A DNA stretch of 64,000 nucleotides from positions 39,918,070 to 39,982,069 of the forward strand of contig OV277867.1 in assembly GCA_922989275.2 (NCBI GenBank), written 5' to 3'. The notes beneath the pieces were generated by a model. That model saw only the letters and a program-made list of their open reading frames with translations. It did no database searches and was not told the DNA's origin. The DNA comes from Gari tellinella (taxonomy: Eukaryota > Mollusca > Bivalvia > Cardiida > Psammobiidae). Within the stretch, counting starts at the first letter, position 1; each line of letters opens with the position of its first letter. The position numbers were made by a program, and so were the translations under genes. Positions 63,793 to 64,000 of this stretch are shown here, piece by piece.

Positions 63793-63860
63793 GTAAGTAT
63801 CCCCCTACAGTGAGACTGTTGTTGATCAGTTAAATAACCTCAACAGTTCATTTCTCAGTT

Positions 63861-64000
63861 AAACCCTTTCCCCCTATAGCTGGACTTCAATGTTCATAAC
63901 AGATGTTTGCTGTAAGTAGGCTGAAAGTAAAGCAGAAAGCTCCTCTAGGAGCTTTCTGCTTTAATTTAAGCCTACCTAAAGCATTCTGTCTAAGGATGCA
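63861..64000. repeat. B-type terminus with an F-type palindrome, cut by the window edge
   Basis: TTAAACCCTTTCCCCCTATA followed by AAAGCAGAAAGCTCC and inverse instead of the usual B centre. Confidence 0.75.

Overview
The window looks like nuclear DNA from an invertebrate animal, most likely a bivalve mollusc. It is AT-rich, has GT-AG introns, and is dense in short palindromic DNA elements. It also carries Helitron/pearl-like elements with tandem cores and a tRNA-derived SINE. Several hairpin repeats resemble ones I remember from dreissenid or other heterodont bivalves. That is recollection and was not tested by any search.

Only one gene is recognisable. It lies on the + strand and is the invertebrate pro-orthologue of vertebrate SBF1/SBF2 (MTMR5/MTMR13), a DENN-domain Rab exchange factor fused to a catalytically dead myotubularin phosphatase. 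I place 24 internal exons between 10420 and 63792. They total 3266 nt, about 1088 residues in one continuous frame, and every junction has compatible phase. They run from the end of the central DENN domain (exons 1-2), through the downstream DENN (3-5), the SBF2 family domain (6-13), a conserved linker (14-15), GRAM (16-18) and a basic/serine-rich linker (19), into the first part of the myotubularin domain (20-24). The start codon and upstream DENN are upstream of the window. The pseudo-catalytic region, PH domain and stop codon are downstream. No second protein-coding gene could be supported.

Almost everything else is intronic or 5' repeat DNA. I use local family names. A (about 250 bp), B (about 250 bp, more than 30 copies) and E (about 225 bp) are bounded by TTAA-CCC and GGG-TTAA, like piggyBac-type MITEs. 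C (about 200 bp, TACAGTAAAACC termini) and J (TACAGTGGAGAA termini) look like TA-flanked mariner-type MITEs. D (about 192 bp, CAGGGCTCCAGATAA termini) has 7-bp target duplications. F is a hairpin built on AATGCAGAAAGCTCC. G resembles A but has other termini. H is a palindrome with AAGGTTATAAAGC termini. Nearly all carry a long central palindrome.

Layout: 1-10419 is repeat DNA with a 36-bp minisatellite at 4190-6115. 10420-30095 holds exons 1-11. 30096-39739 is a 9.6-kb intron. 39740-49691 holds exons 12-17 and two Helitron-like repeat blocks. 49692-59344 has exon 18 and several transposons. 59345-63792 is an exon-dense stretch (19-24).

The most notable signals are these. Elements nest repeatedly at TTAA sites inside other elements' palindromes. 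Palindrome arms covary between copies. Exon-intron junctions are tandemly duplicated at exons 7, 14 and 17 and just before exon 21. Several intact transposons have exact target-site duplications.
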